This document shows, piece after piece, positions 56,552 through 64,000 of a stretch of 64,000 nucleotides of DNA. This DNA comes from Ruegeria atlantica (GTDB lineage Bacteria > Pseudomonadota > Alphaproteobacteria > Rhodobacterales > Rhodobacteraceae): assembly GCF_001458195.1 (NCBI RefSeq), contig NZ_CYPU01000039.1:186093-250092 (forward strand), in the 5' to 3' direction. The notes under the pieces are model-generated. The model was not told where the DNA came from and ran no database searches. It was given only the letters and a program-made list of their open reading frames with translations. A program made the position numbers and the translations under genes. Each line of letters starts with the position of its first letter. Within the stretch, counting starts at the first letter, position 1.

Positions 56552-56977
56552 TTACTTCAAGTGCGTGTGTGGCCCCGCGCACTCACTATGACCGCCAAAT
56601 GCGTGTAGCACGGCGCAGACATGGTCGTGCTTGCCATCGCAGGCTTTGGAAATTCGAGACAGTTCCGCCTCGAGGCTGCGCAGGCGGGAAATACGGTCCC
56701 GCAGGTCGGCCAGTTGTCTTTCAGCAATTTCATGCGCTTGGTTAAGGTCGCGGCCAGATGCGCCTTCCAGAGACAGCAAACCTTCTATGTCGGTCAGCGG
56801 CAAACCCAGATCGCGGCAATGGCGAATAAAAATCAGCCGTTTTAAGGCAGTGTCGTCGTACCGGCGCTGATTACCCGCTGTTCGATCCGGGCGCGGCAAC
56901 AGCCCCTTGTCTTCGTAAAACCGGATGGTCGGAATCTTGACCTGCGTGTGACGCGACAAATACCCAATTGAAAACAT
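56552..56977 (-). CDS. MerR-family metal-responsive regulator (CadR/PbrR/ZntR type)
   Basis: A 141-residue MerR protein with the N-terminal winged helix (FSIGYLSRHTQVKIPTIRFYEDKGLLP), a dimerisation coiled coil and a metal-binding C-terminus with CDGKHDHVCAVLHAFGGHSEC. The Cys/His placement is that of the Zn/Cd/Pb group. It is divergent from a cation diffusion facilitator gene, and the intergenic region holds a typical MerR operator with a 19-bp promoter spacer, so it almost certainly controls that gene. Confidence 0.93.
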   Translation of the reverse strand: MFSIGYLSRHTQVKIPTIRFYEDKGLLPRPDRTAGNQRRYDDTALKRLIFIRHCRDLGLPLTDIEGLLSLEGASGRDLNQAHEIAERQLADLRDRISRLRSLEAELSRISKACDGKHDHVCAVLHAFGGHSECAGPHTHLK

Positions 56978-56995
56978 CTTTTTTCCTTAGGGCTC

Positions 56996-57026
56996 TTGAA
57001 CCTCTAGTCACTAGAGGAATTACATG
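56996..57026 (+). promoter_or_regulatory. MerR-type promoter/operator of the CDF gene
   Basis: TTGAAC (-35) and TACATG (-10) are 19 bp apart, the long spacing of MerR-controlled promoters. Between them lies the perfect palindrome CCTCTAGT-C-ACTAGAGG (57001-57017). Confidence 0.88.
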
Positions 57027-57061
57027 AAATGTGCAGCCGTAACAAGGGACACACATTTTAG

Positions 57062-58009
57062 ATGGCACATGATCACTCTCATAAGGGGCACAGCCACGCG
57101 CACCACCACATAGACCCGGAGGTAGGGGACGCGCGCGTTGCTTGGGCCATTGCCGTCAACATGTTCCTGACGCTGGCACAGGTCATTGGGGGCATTTTTT
57201 CAGGGTCGCTGGCGTTGATCGCCGACGCCCTGCATAATTTCTCTGACGCCATCGCGCTGGTCATCGCGTTTTTCGCCCGCAAAATCGCCCGCCGACCTGC
57301 CGATCCACGCATGAGCTTCGGCTATGGCCGGGCCGAGGTCGTCGCAGCGCTGGTCAACTACACCACTCTGGTCGTGCTGTCGGTGTACTTGTTCTACGAA
57401 GGCGTGATGCGGTTTTTTGAGCCTGAGCCGGTTAACGGCTGGATGGTCGTCTGAATCGCGGCACTGGCTTTGATTGTGGACCTTGTCACGGCTGCGCTAA
57501 CTTACTCGATGGCCAAGGACAGCATGAACATCCGGGCGGCCTTTCTGCACAACGTGGCGGACGCCTTGGGATCGGTGGCCGTGATCATTGCCGGCACCGC
57601 GGTGATCCTGTTCAACTGGACATGGGTAGACCCCGCCGTCACGATCCTGATTTCGGTCTACATACTGTGGCATGTCAAAAGTGAAATTGGCGAAACGATC
57701 CGCGTTCTGATGATGGCAGCGCCCCCCGAACTGGACCCGGAAGAGGTCGCCTCGGCCATCGAGGACATACCGGGTGTGTCCGAGGTTCACCATGTCCTCC
57801 TGTGGAGCATGCAGGAGCGAGAGCCCGCGTTGACGGCCCATCTGGTCGTGGACGCGGCGGCCTGGGCCGATGCGGAAGGGGTGAGGGCCAGCGTCAGACA
57901 ATCGCTCCGCGACCGGTTTGCCATTGGTCACGCCACGCTTGAGCTTGAGCAGATCGACCGCGCGTGTGTCGGGTCGTCTCGTTTTGGGCATACAGAAGAG
58001 AAACTATAG
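57062..58009 (+). pseudogene. Cation diffusion facilitator (metal exporter), interrupted by a TGA codon
   Basis: Two parts lie in the same frame. The first 130 codons have a His-rich start (DHSHKGHSHAHHH), three to four membrane segments and the metal site HNFSDA. They end at TGA 57452-57454. The frame then continues open to 58009 with the second metal site HNVADALGS and the C-terminal cytosolic domain. Read through, the product would be 315 residues, normal for the family. A tryptophan is plausible at this place, so TGG to TGA is the simplest change. The gene lies behind a MerR-type promoter and should export Zn, Cd or similar ions when intact. Confidence 0.9.
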
Positions 58010-58307
58010 AGCGGGATGCGAATTGCCGCTCCGATTTGGGGTCGGAACGGCAGACTCGTTAACAAAAAATTTTCCGATTACTCAGGATGACCCAAGATCA
58101 CCGGTTAAAACACCACTCACTCTAAGAACGGCAAATCTAAACTACCCGCAAACACGCGGGATGTATCCATTTGAGTGAGTTTTTCACCCATTTGCCCTAT
58201 TTGTACTGTAGCCATTGGGAAATTTTGGCTCAGTATGGAAACAGCGGGGTTAAAAATTGCGGGATTGTTAACAGCGCATTGATTCTGAACGATTCGCAGG
58301 TATCGAT
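58010..58307. other. Intergenic stretch with hairpins between the CDF gene and lipB
   Basis: No gene is seen. A hairpin of about 30 bases (TGCCG-C-TCCGA with TCGGA-A-CGGCA around TTTGGGG) lies just behind the CDF gene but has no T run. A smaller one (CCCGC/GCGGG) occurs near 58150. The region is AT-rich. Confidence 0.45.
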
Positions 58308-58964
58308 TTAGCCCCCATTGGGGGCAAAAACCTCTGAGAAGGTTTTCCGTAGGGCTGTGTCCACGTCCACCAGGGTAACCGGCAACCCCAGATCGACAAG
58401 CGACGTAACCCCATGTTCGGTGATGCCGCAGGGGACGATGCCCGAAAAATGTTCGAGGTCAGGTTCGACATTGATCGAGATGCCGTGGAAGCTGACCCAT
58501 TTGCGCAAGCGCAATCCGATCGCGGCCACTTTATCCTCGGCAGGTTGGCCCGAAGTGGTCAGCGGTTTGTCATTGCGCCGCACCCAAACACCAACGCGTC
58601 CGTCGCGGATTTCACCATGCACGTTGAACTCGGCCAGCGCTGCGATCACCCACTCTTCCAGTTGCTTGACGAAACGACGCACGTCCTTGCCGCGTGTGTT
58701 CAGGTCCAGCATCACATAGGCCACGCGCTGGCCGGGGCCGTGATAGGTATATTCGCCACCACGCTTGGCCTCAAAGACTGGAAAGCGATCTGGGTCGGTC
58801 AGGTCTTCGATCCGGGCTGAGGTGCCAGCGGTGTAAAGCGGCGGATGCTCCAGCAGCCACACACATTCATCCGCTTCTCCCGCCGCAATTGCGGCCACGC
58901 GCGCCTCCATGAAGGCGACGGCATCTTTGTAATCGGTCAGCCCGTCGGTGATCTTCCATTCCAT
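58308..58964 (-). CDS. lipB: Octanoyl-ACP:protein N-octanoyltransferase LipB
   Basis: LipB transfers octanoyl groups from acyl carrier protein to lipoyl domains, the first step of lipoate synthesis; LipA then adds sulfur. The 218-residue product has [37 protein letters not shown], the catalytic Lys in [12 protein letters not shown] and the Cys in GIVPCGI. Length is usual for the family. No lipA is in the window. It is convergent with the CDF gene and 39 bp upstream of it on the same strand lies the FrnE-like gene. Confidence 0.96.
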   Translation of the reverse strand: MEWKITDGLTDYKDAVAFMEARVAAIAAGEADECVWLLEHPPLYTAGTSARIEDLTDPDRFPVFEAKRGGEYTYHGPGQRVAYVMLDLNTRGKDVRRFVKQLEEWVIAALAEFNVHGEIRDGRVGVWVRRNDKPLTTSGQPAEDKVAAIGLRLRKWVSFHGISINVEPDLEHFSGIVPCGITEHGVTSLVDLGLPVTLVDVDTALRKTFSEVFAPNGG

Positions 58965-59003
58965 AAATGCTCCTTACCGCCGGGGCAGGGCGAAGAAAAG
59001 AGG

Positions 59004-59663
59004 TCACGCAGCTTCGGTCAGGCACCGTTGCAGCAGGTCAGAATAGGTTTCGGCCCCTTGCGCACCGGTCACCAGGTACTTGCCCTCAAACACCATTGAC
59101 GGGACACCTGAAACACCACGGCTGGTCCAGAACTGCTGCTTTTGGCGAACCGGCGCACTGTGATCGCCCGAAGTCAGAGCCGCATGGGCAGCGTCCCGGT
59201 CCAGACCCGCCACTTGGGCCGCATCAAGCAGGACCTCGGATTGGGATACGTCCTGTTGATTGGTAAAGTAAGCCTCGAACAGGGCCATCTTCAACGGATG
59301 CTGGCGGCCTTGCGTTTCGGCCCAGTTCAGCAGTTGATGTGCTGCAAAAGTATTCACCATCCTGCTGTCGTCATTGAAGTTGAACGTAAAGCCAAGCTCG
59401 GCGCCGATCTGGGTCAGCCGATCGCGAGCCTGCTGGCTCTGCTTAACCGTAGAGCCATACTTCTCCATAATATGTTCGCGCAGGTTCTGGCCCTCTGGCG
59501 GCATATTGGGGTTCAGCTCAAAAGGATGCCATCTGAGATTAGCCAGCACGTTTTGTTCTTTCAAAGCCAGGTCCAGCTGGCGAAACCCCACGATGCACCA
59601 GGGGCACACAATGTCTGAGACGATATCAATCTGGACAATTGGGCGGGGATCTTGCGCGGTCAT
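59004..59663 (-). CDS. FrnE-like DsbA family oxidoreductase
   Basis: A 219-residue thioredoxin-fold protein with the CxxC-type active site CPWC (IVSDIVCPWCIVG near residue 18), a long helical insertion and the C-terminal GVSGVPSMVFEGKYLVTGAQ with cis-Pro. This matches FrnE-type cytosolic DsbA-like proteins, linked in some bacteria to disulfide exchange and oxidative stress, though other relatives act in polyketide synthesis. I start it at ATG 59663 with GGAG upstream. No signal peptide is present. Confidence 0.92.
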   Translation of the reverse strand: MTAQDPRPIVQIDIVSDIVCPWCIVGFRQLDLALKEQNVLANLRWHPFELNPNMPPEGQNLREHIMEKYGSTVKQSQQARDRLTQIGAELGFTFNFNDDSRMVNTFAAHQLLNWAETQGRQHPLKMALFEAYFTNQQDVSQSEVLLDAAQVAGLDRDAAHAALTSGDHSAPVRQKQQFWTSRGVSGVPSMVFEGKYLVTGAQGAETYSDLLQRCLTEAA

Positions 59664-59807
59664 TGGCGGGCTCCGGGGAAGGGGGAAGTAAACTCTGTCT
59701 GCAGTACAGATAAGGATGGCACCTCGGAATTCAAATTGGCGTGTTTTTTGCCTCTTCACATCCAGCTCACCACCGTCTATACGCCCCTCTACCAAGTCAT
59801 TGGCAGT

Positions 59808-59894
59808 GCGGTCGTGGCGGAATTGGTAGACGCGCAGCGTTGAGGTCGCTGTGGGGTAACACCCGTGGAAGTTCGAGTCTTCTCGACCGCACCA
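59808..59894 (+). tRNA. tRNA-Leu (anticodon GAG)
   Basis: An 87-base tRNA with the CCA end encoded. The acceptor stem GCGGTCG pairs with CGACCGC, the anticodon stem CAGCG pairs with CGCTG around TTGAGGT (anticodon GAG), and there is a long variable arm, as in tRNA-Leu. The T-arm GTTCGAGTC is standard. Confidence 0.97.
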
Positions 59895-60064
59895 AATAAT
59901 TCATCTAATTTTGTAATTTCAATTTATTTTGGTGACGTGAACGATCTTGGATCGCCTTTTGGCCCACCTTACGGCTTGTGATTGGGTCATCAGGGCAACG
60001 TAGTCGCTTTCTTTTGTTCTGCACGCGCACGCTCATGCCTCCGATCATCGTGTTGAGTGCCTGA

Positions 60065-60349
60065 CAACTGATCAAGTACATAAATGGCTTCCACCACTTA
60101 CTGTTTGTCGAGGATGAAGTTCCACTGTTGGCCAACAGGCTGTATGAGCGCGCCAACGAAACAAGCTGCAAGACCCGTCGAGATTACGTGAAGCATGTAA
60201 AGTTACTATCCGGGCAACAAGGTTCACTATTGGCTAATTGCTCAAGATGTGGATCACGGATGGTGACACGCACAAACCGCAAATCTGGCAGCAAGTTTTT
60301 CTGTTGTTCGAATTACTCAAAATGCAAAAGCACTCGAAGCATACAATAG
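60065..60349 (+). pseudogene. C-terminal fragment with topoisomerase-type zinc ribbon, 5' end lost
   Basis: A frame open from a stop at 60062 to TAA at 60347-60349 reads as a protein end: NANRLYERAN-like helices, then CSRCGSRMVTRTNR and FFCCSNYSKC, the four Cys of a topoisomerase C-terminal zinc ribbon. Such ribbons end NERD- and restriction-endonuclease-like proteins as well as topoisomerases. No start codon with a ribosome-binding site is found upstream, and no catalytic domain precedes it, so it is a truncated remnant 170 bp after a tRNA gene. A TTG at 60128 could begin a 73-residue product. Confidence 0.6.
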
Positions 60350-60372
60350 GTCAACAGATTTTGATCACGAGG

Positions 60373-60747
60373 CTACCTCAAAACACATTGCTTGAACGCG
60401 TTTTCGTAAAAATTTGACAACATGGCTTTCCGCAAACCTCTTTCACCTTCCGGACCGCTGCCATCCCAAGCTCCAAGAGGGTCACGTATCCGCTTGTCAG
60501 TTGGCCCATGTGCGTTGGAAGGCGGGTGGCATAGCCATTCATTACACAACTTACCCTGTTGCCGCCTGAATGCATGTTTGTAAGCAATAGTTGGCCAATC
60601 AAACATCTTTTGTTGACCGTTTCCTACAATTCTTGTTCCACCGAAATACCGAATTTCCGATTCACGCGCTGCCGCAAATGTGGTGGCTGATTTGCCTCGA
60701 ATATTGAGATTGCCATCCAATACGGGCTTAAGAACTATCACGACCAT
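60373..60747 (-). CDS. Hypothetical ORF, 124 residues
   Basis: An ATG at 60747 opens a frame of 124 codons. It looks partly protein-like (SATTFAAARESEIRYFGG) but matches no family I recognise. No strong ribosome-binding site is seen. It is convergent with the zinc-ribbon fragment and may be a small island gene or a remnant. Confidence 0.35.
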   Translation of the reverse strand: MVVIVLKPVLDGNLNIRGKSATTFAAARESEIRYFGGTRIVGNGQQKMFDWPTIAYKHAFRRQQGKLCNEWLCHPPSNAHGPTDKRIRDPLGAWDGSGPEGERGLRKAMLSNFYENAFKQCVLR

Positions 60748-60977
60748 GCAATCAGAGTTGGGCGGCAAAGCTTGAGTGAATTATTTCAAAAAGAGTGCGC
60801 CGAATCGATGAAGAAGCTAAAAACGTTGACAGTTCGGCGATCATTGGCTTCTTTGTTTCCAGTTTCCATCATTTAGAAAGAGTGAAACGAACAAAATACG
60901 AGAAAATCTCGGTGCTTGGATAGTTCATCCCTTAAGATGATCGTTGTAAAATCGCGTCCTGCAAGTAGGAGGCCTAA

Positions 60978-61025
60978 TTGCCGAAAGTTGTGAATCTACT
61001 GCATCTTCGGAAATGTACTTGGTAA
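60978..61025 (+). CDS. Micro-ORF of 15 codons with perfect ribosome-binding site
   Basis: AGGAGG at 60967-60972 lies five bases before TTG 60978. The peptide would be MPKVVNLLHLRKCTW. The stop is six bases before the terminator hairpin. This is the layout of a leader peptide or a very small protein gene; nothing downstream on this strand until 62948 would be attenuated. Confidence 0.3.
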   Translation: MPKVVNLLHLRKCTW

Positions 61026-61031
61026 CGAGTG

Positions 61032-61068
61032 TGCTGTTCCGATCATATGAGCGGAGCAGCATTTTTTT
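61032..61068 (+). terminator. Intrinsic terminator
   Basis: TGCTGTTCCG pairs with CGGAGCAGCA (one G-T pair) around a 10-base loop and is followed by seven T. It implies a rightward transcript in the apparently empty stretch. Confidence 0.75.
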
Positions 61069-61243
61069 AAGGAGTTGCATTGACAATATGCAGGCTCCCT
61101 CTTTTTGTCACAGGCGGTTTCGAGTTTGAAATGAGGTCATGTAATTTTAGGGTTAACTTTTTGTGGAAAATCCGCTCGGAAGCCGTGGGATTCCTTCGAA
61201 ACAGCATGGTGATGTGCCATCGAACCTGCTCAGTGGGATTCGA

Positions 61244-62677
61244 CTAAAGTTGCTTGGATTGCATGGCGCAGTGTAGTGAGGTGTGCTCGTCTCCGGCGGA
61301 ACCTACTTCATGCCCGTTTATCGCGGGAAGCATAATAAAAAACTCTGTGCCTTCACCAAGTTTGCTTCTATAGTCTATATCTCCTCCAAAATGCTCCACA
61401 ATTTCCTTTGAAATGTGCATCCCGAGCCCTGTACCGCCTGCATGACGTTCATCGGAAGAGTCGATCTGGGAAAAGCGATCGAAGACTTTGTCCTGACATC
61501 CCTCGGGTATCCCGATGCCGTGGTCTTTGACGAAGAGACGAATCTTCCCATCGACTTTTTCGCATCCGACGGTAATCTCGCCTCCATCAAGGGAAAATTT
61601 GGCTGCGTTGGAGATCATGTTGGCCAACACCTGAAGAAGGCGGGAAGCATCACCTTTAACGAACAGATCTTCGTTTCCCCTTATGTCCTCCACAATTTCT
61701 ACGTTGTGAGCACTGGTGTACCCAGTGTTAACGGAAATCGCTTCCTGAACTAGCGTATTTATATCAATAGTTCCTTCACGATAGTTCATTTCACCGGCCT
61801 CCATTTTTTGTATGTCCAGCACATCATTGATAAGTGACGCGAGCCGTTCGCTGTTTTTGCGTGCTAAATGTATGAGGCTTTGCATTGAATCTGGAACTTC
61901 ACCCAAAGCGCCAGTGTTGATTAGGTCAAGTGACCCCTTGATCGATGTAAGAGGCGTACGCAGCTCATGGCTGACTGTCGATATGAACTGAGTTTTCGCA
62001 ATGTAAGCCGCTTTTGTTCTTTCGTGTTCTGCTTTGAGTTTTTCGAGTTGTTCCAAATTCCTGCGGTAGAGCTTCAGAAACACTATCGAACAGTCGATCA
62101 GAAAATACATTACAAAGATAACGGTGAAGAAGTGCAGCCAGAGTTCAGATGAAAGCTCGGGGCGTTCGATCCAGATGTCTTTGACGACAATCAACATGAA
62201 CGAAACGCCATACATGGCCAATCGGACAATCATCGCCCACAGAAACTGATGGTTGTTCATTGCTGCAAACAACGCCGCAGCAAACAAGAAGAACATTGGC
62301 GTAAAGTGACCACCGGCGGGTTGTGCGAAAGCAACTGAAACAGCATATAGGCAGATTGCGGCTGAGCTCAGGATCGTGTTCAACAGAATCCAAACAACCA
62401 TCATACCTATTGCTTTGTGCTGGTTTGGCTTTAAGCGCGGTACGCGTTTGGCCAACATTAAATCTTGCACTTCGCAAACGAGGATTGTCCCGTAGAACAG
62501 CAGGGCGTTTAGAGGGTCGAAGAAGAATGCAGTTAAAATGGTCGTGGCCAGATAAATAGCCTGCCGCTGCCACAGAAGCGCAAAGCTCATGGCAGTATAA
62601 TCTATGATGTTCTGCAGAAGCCGGTTTTCCGTTTCACCGGAGTCCCGGTCCCGCAGATTGGCGTCGATGGCTGTCAT
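61244..62677 (-). CDS. Membrane-bound hybrid-less sensor histidine kinase (orphan)
   Basis: A 477-residue kinase. Residues about 30-205 carry six to seven membrane segments forming an unnamed integral sensor region. A coiled-coil linker follows, then the HisKA domain with the phospho-acceptor H237 in FISTVSHELRTPLTSIKG and a HATPase domain with NMISNAAKFS (N box), DHGIGIP, FDRFSQID and GGTGLGMHISKEIVEHFGG. No receiver domain or response regulator is adjacent, so its partner is elsewhere. I start it at ATG 62677. Codons are poorer in GC than in the core genes to the left. Confidence 0.92.
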   Translation of the reverse strand: MTAIDANLRDRDSGETENRLLQNIIDYTAMSFALLWQRQAIYLATTILTAFFFDPLNALLFYGTILVCEVQDLMLAKRVPRLKPNQHKAIGMMVVWILLNTILSSAAICLYAVSVAFAQPAGGHFTPMFFLFAAALFAAMNNHQFLWAMIVRLAMYGVSFMLIVVKDIWIERPELSSELWLHFFTVIFVMYFLIDCSIVFLKLYRRNLEQLEKLKAEHERTKAAYIAKTQFISTVSHELRTPLTSIKGSLDLINTGALGEVPDSMQSLIHLARKNSERLASLINDVLDIQKMEAGEMNYREGTIDINTLVQEAISVNTGYTSAHNVEIVEDIRGNEDLFVKGDASRLLQVLANMISNAAKFSLDGGEITVGCEKVDGKIRLFVKDHGIGIPEGCQDKVFDRFSQIDSSDERHAGGTGLGMHISKEIVEHFGGDIDYRSKLGEGTEFFIMLPAINGHEVGSAGDEHTSLHCAMQSKQL

Positions 62678-62947
62678 CCAAATGTCTTCGTTTTTCGCGC
62701 TTTGCAAGTACCAATACCGGCACAATGAGGACTTAGTTGGTCCAAATTGGGTTCACAGTTTGGCGTCAATCCTTTGAATCTTATCGCGATTGTTGGGCGA
62801 TTCACGCAAGTTTTTGGTATGGGATACCGCAAATTTTTTGCGCAATTGCAAGAGCAGGGTGCCCAAAATTGAGGATCTCGTTGCTAAGTGGGAATTTTTT
62901 CACCTTAATGTGTCCGAAAGAAGGAATAGTTCTAAAAGGGTTGGGGT
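62678..62947. promoter_or_regulatory. Divergent promoter region of the kinase and P450 genes
   Basis: No gene is seen. GGTAT-GGG-ATACC (62816-62828) is an inverted repeat near the middle of the stretch and could be an operator. The rest is AT-rich. Confidence 0.4.
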
Positions 62948-64000
62948 TTGACTGCAGTTGAATTTACGAAGTTGAGGCAGGGTACTGTCGCTCCTGTTTC
63001 GGCTAGGCTTGCGACAAAGCCGGTGACACTGCTTCAGTTTGCAAGGTCCGCTGGCCGAAACATGTTTGAAGTCATCCCGGCCGAAACTCTGCGTGAAACG
63101 TATGTTCGTGGGCCTTTGAACATACACTATATCTGCGATCCTGAAATGATTACCGAATTACTCGTCGGCCAGGGGCGTTCGTTTCCGAAAGCCAAGTTCA
63201 CTAAAGACATTATTGGATCAGCAGTAGGCAACGGGTTGATTCTCTCAGAAGGGGATAAATGGCGTCAGCAGAGGCAAAGGTATTCTCCATTGTTCGCGGC
63301 CAGAAATCTCCCGGTTCTGGCCCGGCTTTTTGCAGAGACTGGTGTCGAGATTGCAGACTCATTGGCGGAACACGAAGGCCCCGTAGATATTGCACAAATT
63401 GCGCCTGCATCAACTTTGACAAATATTTCTAGAGTGATTTTTTCAGGTAACAAGGAAGTCAGTTCAGAGCAGGTACGAGTGGGGCTGATCAAGTATTTCG
63501 AATACATTTCTGATCTGTCCCTTTTCGATTTAATGGGTTTGCCAAAGTGGTTGCCGCGCAAAAATTGGCTACGCAGCATGGCCCCGGTTACTAATATGCG
63601 GAGCCTCGCCAGACAGGTCATAGATCAGCGTCGCGCCGAAGGCCGCAGCGAGCCATTGGACTTCCTCGATTTTATGATTGAGGCGTTAAAAACCGATTTC
63701 GAGGATGAAGCGACGACCGTTGATAACCTTTTGACATTTGTCGTTGCTGGTCATGAAACTTCCGCTAACGCTTTGGCCTGGGGATATTATCTGCTGGCAT
63801 TGCACCAAGACATGCAAGCTAGGGTTAGACAAGAAATTCGATCTGTTCGCCCAAAAGGCTTAGTGGAATTTTCGGACTTGGAGGCAATGCCACTCTTGCG
63901 CGCGCATGTTAAAGAGACATTGCGGCTTTTCCCTTCCGCCGCGTTTTTTGCCAGAGACGCAACTGCGGACCTTGATATTAAAGGGATTAAGATTGAAAAT
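62948..64000 (+). CDS. Cytochrome P450 (partial, cut by the window edge)
   Basis: A frame open to the right edge gives 351 codons of a P450. It has the C-helix WRQQRQRYSPLF, the I-helix oxygen-binding motif VVAGHETSANALAWGYYL and the ExxR motif in VKETLRLFPS. The haem-binding Cys loop lies beyond the window. The likely start is TTG 62948, with AAAGGG eight bases upstream; the frame is closed by a stop at 62933. Substrate is unknown. The N-terminus has no membrane anchor, as in soluble bacterial P450s, which would need a ferredoxin partner such as the one at 13432-13755. Confidence 0.9.
   Translation, partial: MTAVEFTKLRQGTVAPVSARLATKPVTLLQFARSAGRNMFEVIPAETLRETYVRGPLNIHYICDPEMITELLVGQGRSFPKAKFTKDIIGSAVGNGLILSEGDKWRQQRQRYSPLFAARNLPVLARLFAETGVEIADSLAEHEGPVDIAQIAPASTLTNISRVIFSGNKEVSSEQVRVGLIKYFEYISDLSLFDLMGLPKWLPRKNWLRSMAPVTNMRSLARQVIDQRRAEGRSEPLDFLDFMIEALKTDFEDEATTVDNLLTFVVAGHETSANALAWGYYLLALHQDMQARVRQEIRSVRPKGLVEFSDLEAMPLLRAHVKETLRLFPSAAFFARDATADLDIKGIKIEN

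Larger units (their letters stand above)
60748..61243. other. AT-rich stretch with a micro-ORF and a terminator
   Basis: No conventional gene is seen over about 500 bp. A TTGACA at 60826-60831 could be part of a promoter, though no good -10 follows at 17 bp. A 15-residue micro-ORF with a perfect AGGAGG lies at 60978-61025, and an intrinsic terminator at 61032-61068 follows it. The rest is featureless. Confidence 0.45.

Noticed and set aside
57452..57454. Selenocysteine or reassigned TGA in the CDF gene
   Set aside because: Other genes here use TGA as a normal stop, no SECIS-like hairpin is evident, and the position is not catalytic.
59895..61243. Prophage or integrase at the tRNA
   Set aside because: No integrase, recombinase or phage structural gene can be read here; only a truncated zinc ribbon and an unknown ORF.

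Overview
The window reads as a chromosome segment of an alphaproteobacterium of the order Rhodobacterales, most likely the marine Roseobacter group. The reasons are the protein content (an lptG-lptD-surA-pdxA-rsmA cluster, FolE2, SAM-II-type leader before metZ, a FolB with an extra C-terminal domain, a GT2 enzyme with an N-terminal MshEN domain, DUF2244 and Hint-domain proteins), the high-GC codon use of most genes, and regulatory sites of alphaproteobacterial type: a LexA box GTTC-N7-GTTC, a CtrA box TTAA-N7-TTAA and an FnrL-type box. No species call is possible from the window alone.

Layout. Positions 1-8750 hold envelope and housekeeping genes: the end of an unknown gene, rsmA, pdxA, surA, lptD and lptG in one leftward operon, then pepA and holC rightward. 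Positions 8900-17130 are accessory and eroded: an Old Yellow Enzyme, an aldo/keto reductase, about 1.3 kb of low-information DNA with a truncated gene, a calcium-binding-repeat protein with a ferredoxin, an SOS box followed by only the last domain of the mutagenic polymerase DnaE2, a frameshifted Hint-domain gene, a duplication junction made of the ends of dnaE2 and a GST gene, and the intact GST gene. Positions 17200-34140 are mostly core metabolism: metZ under a SAM-II riboswitch, folE2, a basic low-complexity protein, trkH, a ThDP enzyme, a degenerate secreted protease, glyQ and glyS (separated by three genes) and a PEP-utilising enzyme.

Positions 34300-52900 carry a SleB-type hydrolase, a multicopper oxidase, folB-folP-glmM, an EamA transporter, ilvC facing two Lrp-type regulators, a GntR regulator facing a class V aminotransferase, a UbiH-type hydroxylase, a HAD phosphatase, a FadR-type regulator, a predicted c-di-GMP-binding glycosyltransferase with a CtrA box, carA, a YqeY protein, DUF2244 and a thioredoxin-fold isomerase. 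Positions 52800-59700 hold a bestrophin, ctaD with an FnrL-type box, a HIT protein, a MerR regulator facing a CDF metal exporter that carries a stop codon, lipB and an FrnE-type oxidoreductase. From the tRNA-Leu(GAG) at 59808 the DNA becomes more AT-rich and accessory: a truncated zinc-ribbon protein, an unknown ORF, a micro-ORF with a terminator, an orphan membrane histidine kinase and the start of a cytochrome P450.

How genes work together: folE2, folB and folP supply folate synthesis steps; lptG, lptD and surA build the LPS export path; MerR and CDF form a metal-responsive pair; ctaD sits downstream of an oxygen-sensing site. Four genes look broken by single lesions or deletion (dnaE2, Hint gene, CDF and the 3' end of bestrophin). 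The most original signals are the SOS-box/DnaE2 stub, the GST-dnaE2 duplication junction, the MshEN-GT2 with its CtrA box, and the SPOR-protease homologue lacking catalytic residues.
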